Shown: one piece after another, positions 17,690-27,559 of the stretch
Numbering within the stretch: position 1 is the stretch's first letter
How the letters are laid out: the number at the start of each line of letters is the position of its first letter
NCBI RefSeq assembly: GCF_021654135.1
Contig: NZ_JAKGSD010000008.1
Span: 1 to 64,000, forward strand
Length of the DNA stretch: 64,000 nt
Reading direction: 5' to 3'
Source: Amycolatopsis tucumanensis
GTDB lineage: Bacteria > Actinomycetota > Actinomycetes > Mycobacteriales > Pseudonocardiaceae
Position numbers and translations under genes: made by a program
Notes under the pieces: model-generated
The model's database searches: none
What the model saw: only the letters and a program-made list of their open reading frames with translations
What the model was told of the DNA's origin: nothing

Positions 17690-19417
17690 TCAGCGGGGGC
17701 TGCGGGTCCAGTTCACGGCTTCGCTGAAGGGGCCCAGCAGCGGCGGGCCCGCGGTCATCCCGGAGATGCCCTGTCCCGTGGCGAGCGTGTCGGCCAGCTG
17801 GAACAATGGCAGCACCGTGTGCTGCGCCCACAGCTTCGGCTCCAGCTCGGCCAGCGCGTCCGCCAGGGGTTTCTCCCCGGTCAGCGCCTCTTCGATCGTC
17901 GTCTGCAGGTTCTCGTCGCAGACGGCGGCCGGGTTCGCCGGGATCACGGCCACGTTCGCCGACGGCGTGGACTGCCCGGGGCGGCAGCCGAACGTCGACG
18001 CCAGCACCGTCGCCGCGTCGCCGCCCACCGGGAGCGGCACCACCGCGATGTCGACCCCCACCGCGCCGGAGTTGCCCGTCGGGGCGGTCGAGCCCTGACT
18101 CACCGGCAACGCCAGCAGGTTGGCGAACAGATCCCGCGGCTGGGCGTTCAGCGTGTTCACCTGGATGCCGGCCGCGATGAGCTGGTTGCTCAGCTCCTTC
18201 GCGATGCTCGCGTAGGGCTCCTGCTGCCCCGGCGACGCGACGACCAGCGTGAGCGCCCTGCCGTCCTTGCGCCAGATCCCGGCCTCCTTGACGTAGCCCG
18301 CCGCGGTCAGCAGCGACTCCGCCTTCGCCGGGTCCGGCACGCCGTAACCGGCGGGGATCGTCGGTGCGTAACCGGCCTGCGAGGGCCACCGCACCTGCGC
18401 GTCGGCCCGCAGGGCGGCCGACGGACCGCCCCCGGTGCCCTCGTCGATCAGCTTGTTCCGGTCGATGATCGCCGACACGGCCTCGCGCACCTGGTCGTCG
18501 ACCAGCGGGCCGTTCGCCGGGCGCAACAGCACCTCGGCCACCCGCGGGCTGGCCACCGTGGCCAGCTGGACGCTCGGCCCGAGCACCTGGAACTGATTCA
18601 GGCCGGCGCTGTCGGTGCGGGACATGACGAACTGGTCGTTGCCGCTGCGCAGCGCGCCGGCCAGGCCGGTGGCGTCGGACCGGCGCAGCACGATCTGGTC
18701 GACCGCGGCCGGCTTGTCCCAGTAGCGCTCGTTGCGCTCCAGGATGATCTCGCCGCGCGCGTTGTCCCGCGTCTTGATCGAGAACGGCCCGCCGTAGGCC
18801 GGGAAGCTGTCCTGCAGCGCGCCCTGCCAGCCGCCCGGCGCGTCCTTCAGCAGGTGCTGCGGCAGCAGGTTCGAAAACAGCGTCTGCCAGCCCGGGTACG
18901 GCTCGGAGAACGTCACCTGGACGCCCTTGCCGCCCTCGCTGGGCTGGATGTTGCTGATCAGGCGGTACCCGGCGGGCTGCACGACACCGGGCTGGTCGCG
19001 CATGGCCTCGGCGAGGTAGACGAAGTCCTCCACCGCGATCGGCGCGCCGTCGGACCACGAGGCGTCCTGCCGGATCAGGTAGGTGACCGTGAACGGGTCG
19101 GTCGAGGTGACCTCGGCCGAGCGCATCAGCGTGGTGTCGAGCTGGTTCTCGCCGTTGGCGTCGGGCCGGAACACCGACGGCAGCAGCATCTGCGACAGCG
19201 CCGTGGTGATCGTGGACTGGTCGGCCAGGTTGTGCGGGTTGTAACCGCCCGCGATGTCGTCCACGCCGATCACGATCTGCGACGCAGTCGGCGCCGCGGG
19301 GCTCGACGACTGGGCCACCGGCGACGTCACGACCGGCGGCGGTGGGGTGCTGGTGCAGGCGGCCAGTGCGGTCAGCAGCACCGTGACCAGTGCCGCCGCT
19401 TTACCGCTTCCCCGCAC
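17690..19417 (-). CDS. lpqW: LpqW-like family 5 binding lipoprotein
   Basis: The 575-residue lipoprotein has a signal peptide with lipobox ending at Cys21 (LTALAAC), then a Ser/Pro/Thr-rich linker and a DppA-type fold (DASWSDGAPIAVEDFVY). It has no transporter genes of its own strand and sits directly upstream of typA's 3' end, the same pair as M. tuberculosis Rv1166 (lpqW) and Rv1165 (typA). In mycobacteria LpqW does not import peptides. It influences the branch point of phosphatidylinositol mannoside and lipoarabinomannan synthesis. That role is inferred here from context and from manA/manB in the same window. Start: GTG 19417 with GGGGAGG 5 nt upstream. Confidence 0.82.
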   Translation of the reverse strand: MRGSGKAAALVTVLLTALAACTSTPPPPVVTSPVAQSSSPAAPTASQIVIGVDDIAGGYNPHNLADQSTITTALSQMLLPSVFRPDANGENQLDTTLMRSAEVTSTDPFTVTYLIRQDASWSDGAPIAVEDFVYLAEAMRDQPGVVQPAGYRLISNIQPSEGGKGVQVTFSEPYPGWQTLFSNLLPQHLLKDAPGGWQGALQDSFPAYGGPFSIKTRDNARGEIILERNERYWDKPAAVDQIVLRRSDATGLAGALRSGNDQFVMSRTDSAGLNQFQVLGPSVQLATVASPRVAEVLLRPANGPLVDDQVREAVSAIIDRNKLIDEGTGGGPSAALRADAQVRWPSQAGYAPTIPAGYGVPDPAKAESLLTAAGYVKEAGIWRKDGRALTLVVASPGQQEPYASIAKELSNQLIAAGIQVNTLNAQPRDLFANLLALPVSQGSTAPTGNSGAVGVDIAVVPLPVGGDAATVLASTFGCRPGQSTPSANVAVIPANPAAVCDENLQTTIEEALTGEKPLADALAELEPKLWAQHTVLPLFQLADTLATGQGISGMTAGPPLLGPFSEAVNWTRSPR

Positions 19418-19570
19418 GCTGCCTCCCCTGATGAGCCCATGATGGTGTCACAAGGCCTGTAGCCGCGGTACCGAGATTGCCAGACCGGCCGGGACTCGCT
19501 GTCACCGGATCAGGTACCGCCGAAAGGTTGACGTTGCTGAGCGTGTCGTGGTTCCCCCCGGAAACGGAAC

Positions 19571-19600
19571 GGGGGACGCCCACCGCGATGGACGTCCCCC
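19571..19600 (-). terminator. terminator hairpin after typA
   Basis: GGGGGACG (19571-19578) pairs with CGTCCCCC (19593-19600), with a few inner pairs and a short loop. It begins 13 bp past the typA stop codon on the minus strand. Confidence 0.7.
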
Positions 19601-19612
19601 GGCCCGGCGAAC

Positions 19613-21508
<1,896 letters not shown>

Positions 21509-21621
21509 GCGAGGGCTCCTGAACATTTCGAAGGGATGAATCGCGGGCCCGCTTTGGCATACGCGATCCCGTTCAGGATACCCGGTACCACATTGTGACC
21601 AGTGCCACGGTGGATGATCAC

Positions 21622-21640
21622 TTAGGCTCACCTAACCTGA
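21622..21640 (+). promoter_or_regulatory. candidate DtxR/IdeR iron box
   Basis: The 19-mer TTAGGCTCACCTAACCTGA matches the actinobacterial iron-repressor consensus TTAGGTTAGGCTAACCTAA at 14 positions and contains the TTAGG...CCTAA halves. It lies 30 bp before the proposed start of the Cys-rich small protein and about 115 bp before typA. Iron-dependent repression of the small gene is the likely meaning, not yet shown. Confidence 0.6.
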
Positions 21641-21669
21641 GGACACCCCCGAGTCGTGGAGTGGTGGTT

Positions 21670-21825
21670 TTGGGCAAGAAGGACGCGGACCCGCGCAAGG
21701 TCGTGCGCAAGCTCATGAAGGCGGGCAAGGTCAAGAAGAAGTGCTGCCGCTCGAAGCCCCGCTGCAAGAAGTGCCCGGTCCTCGCACTCCAGCGGGCGAA
21801 GGCGGACATCAAGAAGGCGGCCTAG
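21670..21825 (+). CDS. small Cys/Lys-rich protein behind an iron box
   Basis: About 51 residues, extremely basic, with a four-cysteine cluster KKKCCRSKPRCKKCPV in the middle. The cysteines suggest a metal or iron-sulfur ligand set, and the lysines suggest nucleic-acid or ribosome contact. Function is unknown; I believe similar small proteins occur widely in actinobacteria. Start choice: TTG 21670 (LGKKDADPRK) has GGAG 8 nt upstream, and the GTG codons at 21661 and 21664 are alternatives. The stop overlaps the convergent YCII stop by 4 nt through the shared CTAG. The iron-box-like site upstream is the best clue to its role. Confidence 0.7.
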   Translation: MGKKDADPRKVVRKLMKAGKVKKKCCRSKPRCKKCPVLALQRAKADIKKAA

Positions 21826-22121
21826 ACGGCGAGCGCCTCGTTCACCAGCCGGAGTTCCGGCGCGGTGCGGGTGGCGCCGAATTCGACGATTTCGTGTCGC
21901 GCGAGCCGGCGCAGGCGGAACGGGTCGGAAGCCAGAATCGCCTCCAATTTCACCCGCGGCATCGGCCGCGTGATGATGACGCAACCGGAATGCGGCGTGC
22001 GCCGCCCGGCCGTCAGGAACTCGCCCGACCGGAAGTGCCGGTCCAGCCATTTCGCGTGGTCGGCCAGGTAGTAGTCGACTTCCTCCACCGGGGCCGTGTA
22101 GTCGATCAGCACGATGTACAT
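21822..22121 (-). CDS. YCII-family protein
   Basis: A 99-residue protein of the YciI/YCII ferredoxin-like fold (MYIVLIDYTAPVEEVDYYLADHAKWLDRHF, with the conserved H near residue 20 and D24). Members bind small molecules and some are dehalogenase-like or muconolactone-isomerase-like; no specific reaction can be stated. The ATG at 22121 fits the family start. A longer frame to 22160 adds non-conserved residues. It is convergent with the Cys-rich gene and divergent from trpS. Confidence 0.8.
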   Translation of the reverse strand: MYIVLIDYTAPVEEVDYYLADHAKWLDRHFRSGEFLTAGRRTPHSGCVIITRPMPRVKLEAILASDPFRLRRLARHEIVEFGATRTAPELRLVNEALAV

Positions 22122-22212
22122 ACCTTCACGGTAGCCCCGGCGAGGACCCCCGGGAAACAATTCTCAGCCATTTGCCAGTAATCTGTGCAACAGCGGTTCG
22201 ACATTCCAAAGA

Positions 22213-22243
22213 ATTGCTTTCCGGAAGGCAATGTGGATATTAC
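22213..22243 (+). promoter_or_regulatory. probable trpS promoter with overlapping palindrome
   Basis: TTGCTT (22214-22219) with TATTAC (22238-22243) at 18 bp, or GATATT (22236-22241) at 16 bp, is a reasonable -35/-10 pair in an AT-rich patch. The -35 lies inside a 20-bp near-palindrome, ATTGCTTTCC/GGAAGGCAAT (22213-22232, 9 of 10 pairs), which could be a repressor site. Confidence 0.5.
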
Positions 22244-22268
22244 TTTCGGGCGCTGCTACGCTGCCGGT

Positions 22269-22328
22269 GTGCGTACGATCGTGAACTTCTGGTGGCCGCC
22301 CGCAGGCGGTCCCTCCGACGTGCGCTGA
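22269..22328 (+). CDS. trpS leader peptide with tandem Trp codons
   Basis: A GTG-started 19-codon reading frame encodes MRTIVNFWWPPAGGPSDVR and ends at TGA 22326-22328. Two consecutive TGG codons (22290-22295) sit just before and within the first arm of an RNA hairpin. Tryptophan has a single codon and is rare, so a WW pair in a 19-codon peptide directly upstream of a tryptophanyl-tRNA synthetase gene is a classical attenuation leader. No strong ribosome site is visible, so a leaderless or weakly initiated message is possible. Confidence 0.8.
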   Translation: MRTIVNFWWPPAGGPSDVR

Positions 22329-22368
22329 AACCCACGACAAGGCCGCCCGCGCAGGCGGCCTTCGTCGT
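22294..22368 (+). promoter_or_regulatory. Trp-responsive transcription attenuator (alternative hairpins)
   Basis: Segment 1 GGCCGCC (22294-22300) pairs with segment 2 GGCGGTCC (22305-22312) with one bulge. Segment 3 repeats segment 1 exactly (22341-22347) and pairs with segment 4 GGCGGCC (22354-22360), extended by flanking pairs out to 22334 and 22368 to form a 14-bp terminator stem. Because segments 1 and 3 are identical, segment 2 can pair with either. A ribosome stalled at the Trp codons would cover segment 1, favour 2:3 pairing and prevent the terminator. Confidence 0.8.
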
Positions 22369-22414
22369 TCCCGGGGCCGTGGCGGGGGTGGCCACCGACC
22401 CGAGGAAGCAACCG

Positions 22415-23380
22415 ATGCGAATTTCCGGGATCACCCCGTCCGGCCACACCCACCTCGGCAACCACCTGGGCGCGATCCAGCGCTGGGTGACCGACGGCGG
22501 GCCGGACGACCTGTACTTCGTGTCCGACCTGCACGCCATGACGACCACGCACAACCCGGGGAAGCTGCGCGGCCGGACCAGCGAGATGCTGGCCATCCTG
22601 GTGGCGGCCGGGATCCCCGCCGAGCGGGTGTTCGTGCAGTCGGACCTGTCCCGCGAGCTGGGCGCGCTGACCTGGATCCTCGAGTGCACCTGCAGCTACG
22701 GCGAGGCCGCGCGGATGATCCAGTTCAAGGAGAAGGGCAGCGGCCGGCCCGGGGTGCGGCTGAGCCTGCTGACCTACCCGGTGCTGATGGCCGCCGACAT
22801 CCTGCTGCAGGGCGCGGCGGAGGTGCCGGTCGGTGAGGACCAGAACCAGCACGTGGAGCTGGCGCGGGCGCTGGCCCGGCGGTTCAACGGCACCTACGGC
22901 GAGGTGTTCACGGTGCCGCGGCCGGTGCTGCCACCGACGGGCGCGCGGGTGCGGGACCTGAGCGACCCGGCGCGGAAGATGTCGAAGTCCGCGCGTGACG
23001 CGGCCGGGGTGGTGTTCGTGCTGGACGAGCCGGACCTGATCCGCCGCAAGGTGCGGCGCGCGGTCACCGACGGGTTCAGCGGGGTCGAGTACGCGCCGGA
23101 GGAGCGTCCCGGGGTCGCGAACCTGCTGGAGATCCTGGCCGGCTGCCGGGGCGAGCGGCCCGCGGACGTGGCGGCGGAGTTCTCCTCGTACGGGGCGCTG
23201 AAGGAGACCGTGGCCGAGGCGGTGGTCGAGACGCTGCGCCCGATCCGCGAGCGGACGCTGGAGCTGCTGGCGGACCCGGCGGAGCTGACGCGGATCCGCA
23301 AGGAGGGCGCGAGCCGGGCCGCCGAACGCGGCGAGCACCGCCTGACTTCGGCGATGCGGCTCGTCGGCGCGGGCAGGTGA
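22415..23380 (+). CDS. trpS: tryptophanyl-tRNA synthetase, attenuator-controlled
   Basis: This class I synthetase charges tRNA-Trp. The 321-residue protein has the HIGH-equivalent PSGHTHLGN (residues 8-16), the VGEDQNQHVELAR tryptophan-pocket region, and KMSKS (about 188-192). The ATG at 22415 (MRISGITPSG) is the normal family start; sequence between 22172 and 22414 is leader, not protein. Regulation through the WW leader and terminator suggests an inducible enzyme rather than the sole housekeeping copy. In Streptomyces, an inducible second TrpRS controlled by ribosome-mediated attenuation gives resistance to TrpRS inhibitors such as indolmycin. By analogy this may be a resistance or stress isoform, but the window cannot show whether another copy exists. 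Confidence 0.93.
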   Translation: MRISGITPSGHTHLGNHLGAIQRWVTDGGPDDLYFVSDLHAMTTTHNPGKLRGRTSEMLAILVAAGIPAERVFVQSDLSRELGALTWILECTCSYGEAARMIQFKEKGSGRPGVRLSLLTYPVLMAADILLQGAAEVPVGEDQNQHVELARALARRFNGTYGEVFTVPRPVLPPTGARVRDLSDPARKMSKSARDAAGVVFVLDEPDLIRRKVRRAVTDGFSGVEYAPEERPGVANLLEILAGCRGERPADVAAEFSSYGALKETVAEAVVETLRPIRERTLELLADPAELTRIRKEGASRAAERGEHRLTSAMRLVGAGR

Positions 23381-23445
23381 CCCGAGCTTGCTGATCCGGC
23401 AAATTTCCGTGCCCGCCGGGGAGAGCCCGTGCCAGGGTGGCGGCC

Positions 23446-23940
23446 ATGCCGTCCACCAAGCGCCGCCGCGACGCTCGCCCGCCGAGGACCGGGCCCGCGG
23501 AACGGGACGTGCTCGTGGGCTTTCTCGACTACCTGCGCGGCGCAGTGGTCGCGAAGGCGCAGGGCGTCCCGGAACCGCAGGTCCGCACCCCCGGCGTGCC
23601 GTCGGGCACGAACCTGCTCGGCCTCGTCAAGCACCTCACCCACGTCGAACGTCACTGGCTGCTCGGCGAGCCGGTTCACGACTGGGCGGCCACCTTCCAC
23701 CCGGAACCGGACGAGAGCGCCGACGACGTCGTCCTCGCCTACCGGGACACCACGGCCAGCGCCAATGACGTGATCGCCGCCTGCCCGGACCTGTCCGCGC
23801 CCGGACCGCGACCGGGCGGGCGGCGTGGCGCGGCGCCGTCCCTGCGCTGGACCCTCACCCACTTGATCGAGGAGACCGGGCGCCACGCCGGGCACGCCGA
23901 CATCCTGCGCGAACTGATCGACGGCGCAACCGGACGCTGA
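23446..23940 (+). CDS. DinB/DUF664 family protein
   Basis: The 164-residue protein has the DUF664-type DinB four-helix fold: LLGLVKHLTHVERHWLLGEPV near residue 65 and the closing HLIEETGRHAGHADILRELIDG. The H(x3)H-like residues of these helices form a metal site in the family, which includes thiol-dependent transferases. The substrate is unknown. The ATG at 23446 has AGGG about 9 nt upstream. It follows trpS by 65 bp on the same strand and may share its transcript; if so, it would fall under the Trp attenuator too. Confidence 0.8.
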   Translation: MPSTKRRRDARPPRTGPAERDVLVGFLDYLRGAVVAKAQGVPEPQVRTPGVPSGTNLLGLVKHLTHVERHWLLGEPVHDWAATFHPEPDESADDVVLAYRDTTASANDVIAACPDLSAPGPRPGGRRGAAPSLRWTLTHLIEETGRHAGHADILRELIDGATGR

Positions 23941-24327
23941 CTAGGTCAGCAACCGCCGCAGGTCCGGGAGCAGTTCCAGGTCCGCGGGCAGCCACTCGAC
24001 GCCGTCCAGGCCGTCCGCGTCGAGCCAGCGCAACGCCTTGTGGTCCAGCGCCTCCGGCCGGGCGCGCTCGTCGGTCAGCGCGGCGGCGAACACGCGCAGC
24101 ACCAGCCCGGCCCGCAGCGGCACGTCCGGCCCGACGCGCGAGCCGACCACGACATCCACCCCGAGCTCCTCGCGGCACTCCCGCCGCAGGGCGTCCACTT
24201 CGGACTCGCCGGGTTCGACGCGGCCGCCGGGCAGTTCCCACAGCCCGGCCACCTCGCGCGGGTACGCGCGCTGCTGGGCGAGCAGGGACCGGCCCCGCAC
24301 GATGGCCGCTCCCACGATCACCTTCAC
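23941..24327 (-). CDS. mutT2: Nudix hydrolase, MutT2-like
   Basis: A 128-residue pyrophosphohydrolase with a perfect Nudix box ([23 protein letters not shown], starting about residue 36). The WELPGG lead-in is typical of MutT/(d)CTPase enzymes that cleanse the nucleotide pool. I recall MutT2 as Rv1160, near typA and lpqW in M. tuberculosis, and this gene likewise lies near them. Start GTG 24327 overlaps the histidine-kinase stop (GTGA), so it is translated from the two-component operon. Its stop abuts that of the convergent DinB gene. Confidence 0.85.
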   Translation of the reverse strand: MKVIVGAAIVRGRSLLAQQRAYPREVAGLWELPGGRVEPGESEVDALRRECREELGVDVVVGSRVGPDVPLRAGLVLRVFAAALTDERARPEALDHKALRWLDADGLDGVEWLPADLELLPDLRRLLT

Positions 24328-25655
24328 GAGGTGGAGACGTTACCGGCCGATCGCCAGACGATCTGGAAGCGGGCACCGCCGTCGGGGGATTCGCCGACGG
24401 ACACCCGCCCGCCGCGCCGCCGCACCGCTTCGGCGACCATCGCGAGCCCGAGCCCGGTGCCGCCGGAGGTGCGGGCGCGGTCGTCGCCCACCCGGTAGAA
24501 CCGGTCGAACACGCGGTCGCGGTGCTCGGGCGGGATGCCCGGCCCGTCGTCGTCCACGACCAGCCGCACCGTGGAATGGCCGGGCAGCACCGACACCACG
24601 ATCTGCGATGACGCGTACCGGCAGGCGTTTCGCAGCAGGTTGTTCAGCACCAGCTCGACTTCGGAGTGCGCCGCGTGCGCCCACGCCTGCCCGACCACCC
24701 CGGTGACGCGCACGGCGGGCGATCCGGGCGGCAGCCGGTCCGCGGCCGCGCGCGCCTCGGTGAGCAGTTCGACCGCTTCGGCGGGCGGCAGCTCCCCGGC
24801 GTCCGACCGGGCCAGTGTCAGCAGCCCGTCCAGCAGCGCGGACAGCCGCTCGGCTTCGGCGAGGATGTCGGCCAGCGTCTCCTGCGCCAGCTCCGGATCG
24901 GGGTTCGCGACGGCGACCTCGGCCTGCACGCGGATCGACGCGACCGGCGAGCGCAGTTCGTGCGCGGCGTCGCCGGTGAACCGCCGCAGCCGCTGCGCCG
25001 CCTCCTCCTGCCGCGCCAGCAGCGCGTTGAAGTCCGCCGCCAGCGCACGCACCTCGTCGTCGGCCTCGGGCAGCGGCACCCGCTCCCCCGGCGGCAGCGC
25101 GCGGACCGTGCGGCGCAGACGGCTCACCCGCCGCAACGCGAACCGCACCACGAGCCAGGTCGCGATCGCGGCCAGCACCGCGCCGATCCCGGCCGCCCAC
25201 AGCAACCAGGTCGCCGCCTTGTGCACGGCCGCGCGCTGGCCCACCAGCCCGGTCCCGGCCGCGACCAGCCGCAGCTGCCCGTCCGGCGCGGTCACCACCG
25301 CGCCCAGCCACCGCATCCGGTCCACGGTCACCGACTGCCCCGCCTTGAGCGCGCGCACGTCACCCGGCCCGAGCGAGGCCGCCGGGCCGCCGTCGACCGG
25401 CGCGCCCGCGGTGTCGAGCACGCGCAGAGTCACGCCGTCCGGCGGCACCGGCAGCTGCCCCGCGGACACGGCCGCGGCGGCGGGAGCGAGCGCCTCGGAC
25501 AGCTCGGTGTCGACGGAGGAGTCGCGCAGCGGACCGAGGCCGCGCCCCGCCACGATGGCGAGGCCGAGCAGGAACGCGAGCGTGACCGCGGCGGCCGGCG
25601 CCGTGATCCGGAACTGCATGGACCGGCGTTCCCACCACCGGCGGAGGAAGCTCAC
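24324..25655 (-). CDS. two-component sensor histidine kinase
   Basis: The 443-residue membrane kinase has two transmembrane helices (about 17-38 and 149-172) enclosing a sensor domain of about 110 residues outside the membrane. A HAMP region follows, then the H-box [17 protein letters not shown] with phospho-acceptor His near residue 233, N-box [11 protein letters not shown] and G-boxes DDDGPGIPP and GGTGLGLAM. The signal is unknown. The stop of the response regulator overlaps its start, and mutT2 overlaps its end, so the three form one operon divergent from an exporter locus. Confidence 0.93.
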   Translation of the reverse strand: MSFLRRWWERRSMQFRITAPAAAVTLAFLLGLAIVAGRGLGPLRDSSVDTELSEALAPAAAAVSAGQLPVPPDGVTLRVLDTAGAPVDGGPAASLGPGDVRALKAGQSVTVDRMRWLGAVVTAPDGQLRLVAAGTGLVGQRAAVHKAATWLLWAAGIGAVLAAIATWLVVRFALRRVSRLRRTVRALPPGERVPLPEADDEVRALAADFNALLARQEEAAQRLRRFTGDAAHELRSPVASIRVQAEVAVANPDPELAQETLADILAEAERLSALLDGLLTLARSDAGELPPAEAVELLTEARAAADRLPPGSPAVRVTGVVGQAWAHAAHSEVELVLNNLLRNACRYASSQIVVSVLPGHSTVRLVVDDDGPGIPPEHRDRVFDRFYRVGDDRARTSGGTGLGLAMVAEAVRRRGGRVSVGESPDGGARFQIVWRSAGNVSTS

Positions 25656-26356
25656 CCGGGCAGGACCTCGTCCAGCGCGGCGTCGGAGGCCAGGTAGCCG
25701 TGGCCGCGGACGGTCCGCACCAGCGCGCCCGCCCCGACCGCGTCGAGCTTGCGGCGCACGTACCCGACGTAGACCTCGACGACGTTGCGGGTCGCGGCCT
25801 GCTCGTCACCCCAGACCGCACGCAGCAGCTCGTCCTTGGTGACGACCGTCCCGGCTCGCCCGACCAGCACTTCGAGCAGGCTGAACTCGCGCGGGCTCAA
25901 CGCGACCGGGTCGTCGTGCCAGTGCACCTCGCGGGTGGCGCGGTCGACGACGAGACCGCCGATCCGCAGCGGCCCGCGCGTCCCCTCGCTGGAGGCGCGC
26001 CGCAGCACCGCGCGGATCTGCGCGACCAGCACGACGAACGAGAACGGCTTGACCAGGTAGCCGTCGGCGCCCAGGTCGAGCCCGTCGGCCTGGTCGACCT
26101 CGCCGTCCTTGGCCGACACCATCAGCACCGGCGTGGTGATGCCCTGCGCGCGCAGCGCCTGCAGCACCCGGTACCCGGACAGGCCGGGGAGCATGATGTC
26201 CAGCAACAGCACGTCGAACGACCCGGTCTGCGCGAGGCGCAGGCCGCTCGGGCCGTCGGGGGCGGTGACGACGTCCATGCCCTCCGCGCGCAGCCCGCGG
26301 TGCAGCGCCTTGCGCACACCGGGCTCGTCGTCCACCACGAGGATCCGAGGGTTCAC
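25652..26356 (-). CDS. OmpR-family response regulator
   Basis: The 234-residue regulator has a receiver domain (acidic pocket VVDDEPG, phospho-acceptor Asp near 53 in LLLDIMLPG, switch Lys in YLVKPFSF) and a C-terminal winged helix ending TVRGHGYLA. Start: GTG 26356. It partners the kinase encoded immediately downstream. The divergent gene at 26501 is the likely target, because four phased TCTCAG repeats lie in the 144-bp region between them. Confidence 0.94.
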   Translation of the reverse strand: MNPRILVVDDEPGVRKALHRGLRAEGMDVVTAPDGPSGLRLAQTGSFDVLLLDIMLPGLSGYRVLQALRAQGITTPVLMVSAKDGEVDQADGLDLGADGYLVKPFSFVVLVAQIRAVLRRASSEGTRGPLRIGGLVVDRATREVHWHDDPVALSPREFSLLEVLVGRAGTVVTKDELLRAVWGDEQAATRNVVEVYVGYVRRKLDAVGAGALVRTVRGHGYLASDAALDEVLPG

Positions 26357-26397
26357 GGTTGTCTAGCATGCCCGGTTTTTCCAGCTCGGGCGCGCGC

Positions 26398-26433
26398 TCT
26401 CAGCGGTCTCTCAGCATCTCAGGGCCATCTCAG
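26398..26433. promoter_or_regulatory. four phased TCTCAG direct repeats, probable response-regulator site
   Basis: TCTCAG occurs at 26398, 26409, 26417 and 26428, giving steps of 11, 8 and 11 bp. Pairs of direct repeats about one helical turn apart are the usual OmpR-family site. The location between the regulator gene and the divergent exporter locus fits autoregulation and target control. Confidence 0.7.
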
Positions 26434-26500
26434 GGCGGATCGAGGAGTGTCAGCGGCGGGGAAAGAGCACACTGGTGCTCGGTTGACACAGGGAGAAGAG

Positions 26501-27559
26501 ATGCAGCCGAAGACGAAGGCCATCACCGCCGCGGTCACCGGGTCCGCGCTCGGCGCCGCCGGGCTCGCCTGGCTCGCGATGCCCGCGGCCGCGGGCGAGG
26601 CGCCCGAGCTGCCGCCGATCAGCGCGGAGGAGCTGGTGCAGTCGGTGGCCACCACCAAGACGCCGGCGCTGGCGGGCACGGTCGAGGTGGACAACAACCT
26701 GGGCCTGCCGGTCTCGACCCTGCCGGGGGGCGCGAGCCTGGACATCGACGCGGCCCGCGTCTACAACGACGGCGCGGGCAACAGCAAGCTCGCGATCGAG
26801 CAGGGGGCCAGCGAGCACACCGTCGTCCGCAACGGGGCGACCGTGTGGACGTACAACTCGGCGTCGAACGAGGCCACGAAGGTCACGGTGCCGCCGGAGG
26901 CGCTGCAGAAGCCGGAGGAGTACCAGCTCAGCGACCCGGCGACGGCGACGACGCAGGTGCTCGCGAAGGTCCGCGAGAGCAGCACCGTGACGGTCGAGGG
27001 CACCGCCCGCGTCGCCGGACGCGCGGCGTACGAGCTGGTGCTGACGCCGAAGCCGACCGAGCGCACGCTGTTGCGCGAGGTGCGCGTCGCGGTCGACGCC
27101 GAGAAGCGCGTGCCGCTGCGCCTGGCCGTGATGACCTACGGCACGTCGGACCCGGCGTTCCAGGTGGCGTTCAGCGACATCGCGTTCGCGCCGCAGCCGG
27201 CGAGCGAGTTCCAGTTCACCCCGCCGCAGGGCGCGAAGGTGACCGAGGAGCAGGCGCCTGCCGAGCACCCGGACCAGCGGGCCGTCGAGGACGCGGTGCA
27301 GGTCAGCGGTGACGGCTGGGACAGCGTCCTGACCGGTTCGTTCCCGGCCGAGGCGCTGGCGCCGCAGCAGGGCGAGCGCGGGCAGAACGTGGACCCGAAG
27401 GCCCTGCTGGCGCAGTTCGGCAAGCCGGTCAGCGGCGCGTTCGGCACCGGCTACGTGATCACCACGAAGGTCGGCACCGCGCTGGTCACCGACGACGGCC
27501 GCTTCGCCGTCGGCGCGGTGCCGGAGCAGGTGCTGATCGAGGCTCTGGGAGCGAAATGA
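26501..27559 (+). CDS. secreted MucB/RseB- or LolA-like protein
   Basis: A 352-residue exported protein with a signal peptide of about 30 residues (AVTGSALGAAGLAWLAMPAAAG) and no lipobox Cys. The middle (YNDGAGNSKLAIEQ, TVWTYNSASNEATKV, YELVLTPKPTERTLLREVRVAVD) follows the half-barrel lipid-binding pattern of LolA and the MucB/RseB N-domain. Such proteins bind lipids or sense envelope damage. The stop overlaps the ABC ATPase as ATGA, so the three genes form one operon that probably answers to the adjacent two-component system. GGGAG precedes the ATG. Confidence 0.8.
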   Translation: MQPKTKAITAAVTGSALGAAGLAWLAMPAAAGEAPELPPISAEELVQSVATTKTPALAGTVEVDNNLGLPVSTLPGGASLDIDAARVYNDGAGNSKLAIEQGASEHTVVRNGATVWTYNSASNEATKVTVPPEALQKPEEYQLSDPATATTQVLAKVRESSTVTVEGTARVAGRAAYELVLTPKPTERTLLREVRVAVDAEKRVPLRLAVMTYGTSDPAFQVAFSDIAFAPQPASEFQFTPPQGAKVTEEQAPAEHPDQRAVEDAVQVSGDGWDSVLTGSFPAEALAPQQGERGQNVDPKALLAQFGKPVSGAFGTGYVITTKVGTALVTDDGRFAVGAVPEQVLIEALGAK

